A DNA stretch of 64,000 nucleotides from Rhodobacter maris. Its GTDB lineage: Bacteria; Pseudomonadota; Alphaproteobacteria; Rhodobacterales; Rhodobacteraceae. Numbering within the stretch: position 1 is the first letter of the stretch; the number at the start of each line of letters is the position of its first letter. The DNA lies in assembly GCF_900217815.1 (NCBI RefSeq), contig NZ_OBMT01000001.1:496001-560000 (forward strand), given 5' to 3'. A program made the translations under genes and the position numbers. This document shows, piece after piece, positions 61,910-64,000 of the stretch. The notes under the pieces were generated by a model, which saw only the letters and a program-made list of their open reading frames with translations, was not told where the DNA came from and searched no databases.

Positions 61910-62947
61910 ATGCGCTATCGCACTCTCGGTCCGAGCGGCCTTCTGGTGTCCGAACTCTGTCTCGGCACGATGACCTTCGGCGGCACGGACGGCATGTGGG
62001 GCCAGATTGGTCAATTGCGACAGGACGAGGCGGACAGCCTGGTCAAAACCGCGCTCGACTCGGGCATCAATTTCATCGACACCGCCAATGTCTATGCGGG
62101 CGGCGAGAGCGAGCGGATCCTTGGGCAGGCGCTGCGCAATCTCGGCATTGCCCGCGACGATGTGGTGATCGCCACCAAAGTGCTCGGCCCGATGGGCGAG
62201 GGGCCGAATGCGCGCGGCGCCTCGCGCGCGCATATCCTCGCCCAGGCGAAGGCGAGCCTCGGGCGGCTGGGGCTCGATCATATCGACCTCTACCAGATCC
62301 ACGGCTTCGATCCGCTCACCCCGATCGCCGAAACGCTCGAAGCGCTCGACACGCTCGTGCGGCAAGGCCATGTGCGCTATATCGGCCTGTCGAACTGGGC
62401 CGCCTGGCAGATCGTCAAAGCGGTGGGCATCGCCGAGGCGCGCGAGCTGGCGCCGATCCTGTCGTTGCAGGCCTATTACACGCTCGTTGGCCGCGATCTC
62501 GAGCGCGAAATCGTGCCGATGCTGCAAAGCGAAGGGATCGGGCTGATGGTCTGGAGCCCGCTTGCGGGAGGGTTCCTCTCGGGCAAATACACCGGCACCA
62601 CGTCCACGACCGAAGGTCGCCGGACCAGCTTCGACTTCCCGCCCGTCGATCTGGCCCGTGGGGATGCCGTGATCGCGGTGATGCGCGAGATTGCCACAGC
62701 CCGGGGCTGCAGCGTGGCGCAGGTGGCGCTTGCCTGGCTCCTGCATCAGCCGGTGGTGACATCCGTGATCGTGGGCGCCAAACGGGTCGAGCAGCTGCAA
62801 GACAATATCCGCGCCACCGAAGTGCATCTCTCGCCGGATGACCTCGCGGCCCTTGATACGGTGACGCATCTCCCGGCCGAATACCCGGGCTGGATGCTCG
62901 AACGTCAGGCCCAGTATCGCGCGTCCTTCGCCACGTCAAAGCGCTGA
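61910..62947 (+). CDS. Aldo/keto reductase
   Basis: A 345-residue NADPH-dependent reductase of the AKR family. The tetrad residues are visible: Asp/Tyr in NFIDTANVYAGGESERILG, Lys in VVIATKVLGPMG and His in DLYQIHGFDPLTP. The C-terminal NADPH site is QPVVTSVIVGAKRVEQLQDN. It likely reduces reactive aldehydes or ketones. It is divergent from an AraC regulator and ends in a strong hairpin. Confidence 0.93.
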   Translation: MRYRTLGPSGLLVSELCLGTMTFGGTDGMWGQIGQLRQDEADSLVKTALDSGINFIDTANVYAGGESERILGQALRNLGIARDDVVIATKVLGPMGEGPNARGASRAHILAQAKASLGRLGLDHIDLYQIHGFDPLTPIAETLEALDTLVRQGHVRYIGLSNWAAWQIVKAVGIAEARELAPILSLQAYYTLVGRDLEREIVPMLQSEGIGLMVWSPLAGGFLSGKYTGTTSTTEGRRTSFDFPPVDLARGDAVIAVMREIATARGCSVAQVALAWLLHQPVVTSVIVGAKRVEQLQDNIRATEVHLSPDDLAALDTVTHLPAEYPGWMLERQAQYRASFATSKR

Positions 62948-62958
62948 AATGCGCGAAG

Positions 62959-62984
62959 CGCCCGCCCGCATGCTCGGGCGGGCG
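62959..62984 (+). terminator. Hairpin terminator after the aldo/keto reductase gene
   Basis: CGCCCGCCCG (62959-62968) / CGGGCGGGCG (62975-62984) is a perfect 10-bp stem with loop CATGCT, 11 bp after the stop. The following T tract is weak (GTTGG). Confidence 0.65.
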
Positions 62985-63339
62985 GTTGGCAAACGCCGGA
63001 AGCCGCCGGGCATGTGACGCTGCGGCGTTCATCCGGGATGGGCGGCGCGCTGTCGTGGCGCGCCACCAGCGCGACGGCGGCCGTTTTCGGCTAGCGGAAC
63101 CGCGTTGCGCCCGGTCCAGATCCCTTACAAAGGCCCTGAGTCGAATCCCTCCGGGGGCACATATGCGCGGCCGTCAACCCCCCTTTGTGGCGGAGCGTGC
63201 CCGTTTTGGAAAGCCCGCCCGGAAAACTTGGTTAAAAGGCGATGTTTTTTGCCGTTCGGCATTAAAGACCCGACAATACATTGCGCTGCATTTTCAACAT
63301 GTAATCTGAAAATGACATCGACATCGGGAATCCTGTTCC
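62985..63339. other. Gene-free stretch with a base-composition change
   Basis: 355 bp without a credible gene. It contains a tRNA-3'-end-like fragment (63139-63160). From about 63190 to the right the sequence is clearly richer in A and T than the preceding genes, with runs such as aaaacttggttaaaaggcg and gatgttttttgcc, and may hold the promoter for the SMR-like gene. Confidence 0.5.
63139..63160 (+). other. tRNA 3'-end-like fragment
   Basis: Bases 63139-63160 read AGTCGAATCCCTC followed by CGGGGGC and AC. This has the order expected for a T-loop, the 3' strand of a T-stem, a 7-nt acceptor 3' strand and a discriminator A. No 5' acceptor partner, D-arm or anticodon arm is present upstream, so it is at best a fragment, such as an attachment-site remnant. 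It coincides with a change in base composition. Confidence 0.3.
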
Positions 63340-63666
63340 ATGCGATCCTACTTTATCCTCCTGGGCATTGTTGCTTTCACCATCCTGGGAGACTACGCGC
63401 TCAAATCCGCAGCGTTGCGCGCCTCTCCTTTTGCAACGACATGGTTTGCGGGTGGTGCGCTGCTCTATGCCCTGACGGCTCTGGGATGGGTCTGGCTGAT
63501 GCAGACCCAGAACCTCGCACAGATCGCCGTCCTCTACAGTTCCGCAACGATCCTCGGGCTGACCGCGGTAGGTGTCGCCTTCTTTGGCGAGACGCTTTCG
63601 CTGCGGCAGGTCGTCGGGCTCGGCGCCGCGCTGTTCTCCGTGCTCGTCATGGAAGCCGAAGCCTGA
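63340..63666 (+). CDS. Small 4-TM membrane protein (SMR/EamA-like)
   Basis: A 108-residue protein with four hydrophobic helices (YFILLGIVAFTILGDYALK, WFAGGALLYALTALGWVWLM, AQIAVLYSSATILGLTAVGV, QVVGLGAALFSVLVMEAEA). The length and the Gly-rich helix 3 resemble small multidrug resistance or short EamA proteins. The conserved membrane Glu of SMR transporters (helix 1) is not present; an Asp at about residue 15 lies nearby. The substrate is unknown. Base composition is more AT-rich than upstream. Confidence 0.7.
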   Translation: MRSYFILLGIVAFTILGDYALKSAALRASPFATTWFAGGALLYALTALGWVWLMQTQNLAQIAVLYSSATILGLTAVGVAFFGETLSLRQVVGLGAALFSVLVMEAEA

Positions 63667-63701
63667 AAACGTAAACGAAAAATTAACCAAGAGGTCCCAC
63701 G

Positions 63702-64000
63702 ATGCTCTTAGTGAAACACTATGTTGCACAAAGCCCGATCCATGGTTTGGGAGTCTTCACGAAAGTGCCGATCCACGCGGGCGAAACGGTCTGGAGGTTT
63801 GATCCGATGTTCGATGTGGACATCCCGGCTGCAGCCCTTGAACATTTCCCCGCCGAGGCGGTCGAAACTGTCTTGCGCCATGCCGAGTACATTCCGCATC
63901 TGGAGACATTCCGCCTCGGCAATGACGGCGACATGTTCATGAACCACAGCGACCAGCCAAGCCTGATCGATTGTGGCGAGGAGATGATTGCCGCCTTTGA
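63702..64000 (+). CDS. SET-domain protein, partial (right edge)
   Basis: The visible 99 residues contain the N-terminal SET-domain signature SPIHGLGVFTKVPIHAGETV and the NHS region GDMFMNHSDQPSLIDCGEEM, which bind S-adenosylmethionine and substrate lysine in SET methyltransferases. The rest of the domain is beyond the window. An aagagg site precedes ATG 63702. It lies 35 bp after the SMR-like gene and may be cotranscribed with it. Confidence 0.8.
   Translation, partial: MLLVKHYVAQSPIHGLGVFTKVPIHAGETVWRFDPMFDVDIPAAALEHFPAEAVETVLRHAEYIPHLETFRLGNDGDMFMNHSDQPSLIDCGEEMIAAF

Noticed and set aside
63120-63161. Functional tRNA gene at the right end
   Set aside because: Only a 3'-like segment is present, with no D-arm, anticodon arm or 5' acceptor strand, so it is listed only as a possible fragment.
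1-64000. CRISPR arrays, rRNA genes, insertion sequences and known riboswitches
   Set aside because: No regularly spaced repeats, rRNA-like segments, transposase genes or recognised riboswitch cores were seen on either strand.

Overview
The window is high-GC DNA from an alphaproteobacterium, most likely a Rhodobacteraceae member. The evidence is the gene order (ftsEX-plsC; ybgC-tolQRAB-pal-cpoB-tilS-ftsH; ffh-GNAT-chorismate mutase-rpsP-rimM-trmD), the alphaproteobacterial low-complexity TIGR02302 protein, the N-terminally extended TrmD, and a CtrA-like site. Almost all of it is compact chromosomal backbone with many 1-4 nt stop/start overlaps.

Layout. 1-2024: plsC (cut by the left edge), ftsX and ftsE on the minus strand. 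2159-9936: zinc-ribbon membrane protein, TIGR02302 protein, lysA, two tiny lipoproteins, argH, and a divergent TlpA-type thioredoxin. 9952-12207: divergent PAS-sensor and EAL genes with a CtrA-like site between them. 12395-14409: phaA-phaB for polyhydroxybutyrate precursor synthesis. 14473-24766: DMT exporter, YdcH, tRNA methyltransferase, polyprenyl synthase, a GT-C-like membrane protein, an AAA ATPase, a membrane LytTR regulator, folD, a chorismate mutase and fhs. 24948-34634: ftsH, tilS and the complete Tol-Pal cluster. 34762-49612: glpD, ileS, a PaaG-like hydratase/isomerase, tRNA-Leu(UAA), an ABC exporter, an acyl-CoA synthetase, and the trmD/rimM/rpsP/ffh block, which also carries a sulfotransferase-like gene and a second chorismate mutase.

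50167-54590: intact tRNA-Cys(GCA) followed by a decayed prophage. It holds a tyrosine integrase, an excisionase-like gene, a putative regulator with an operator palindrome, a divergent XRE + PemK/MazF-like pair with CTAC(A/T)GT operators, and a 5'-truncated portal gene. The portal gene breaks off exactly at the start codon of a host alpha/beta hydrolase. No second att copy was found, so the right end looks deleted.

54591-64000: hydrolase, a RimB-like protease/RimK fusion, then the most interesting locus. This is a bufferin-type operon (57131-60808): a four-cysteine DUF2282 precursor, a DUF692 multinuclear iron oxidase (MNIO), a DUF2063 partner, DoxX, an ECF sigma factor and a six-TM NrsF/DUF1109 anti-sigma factor with two conserved cysteines. 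A TGTAAC/CGAA promoter candidate lies 50 bp before the precursor gene. By analogy with the Caulobacter system, the oxidase complex would convert precursor cysteines to copper-binding thiooxazoles, under SigF-NrsF stress control. An AraC regulator diverging from an aldo/keto reductase follows. The right end is a more AT-rich segment with a tRNA-3'-end-like fragment, a small 4-TM SMR-like gene and a SET-domain gene cut by the edge.
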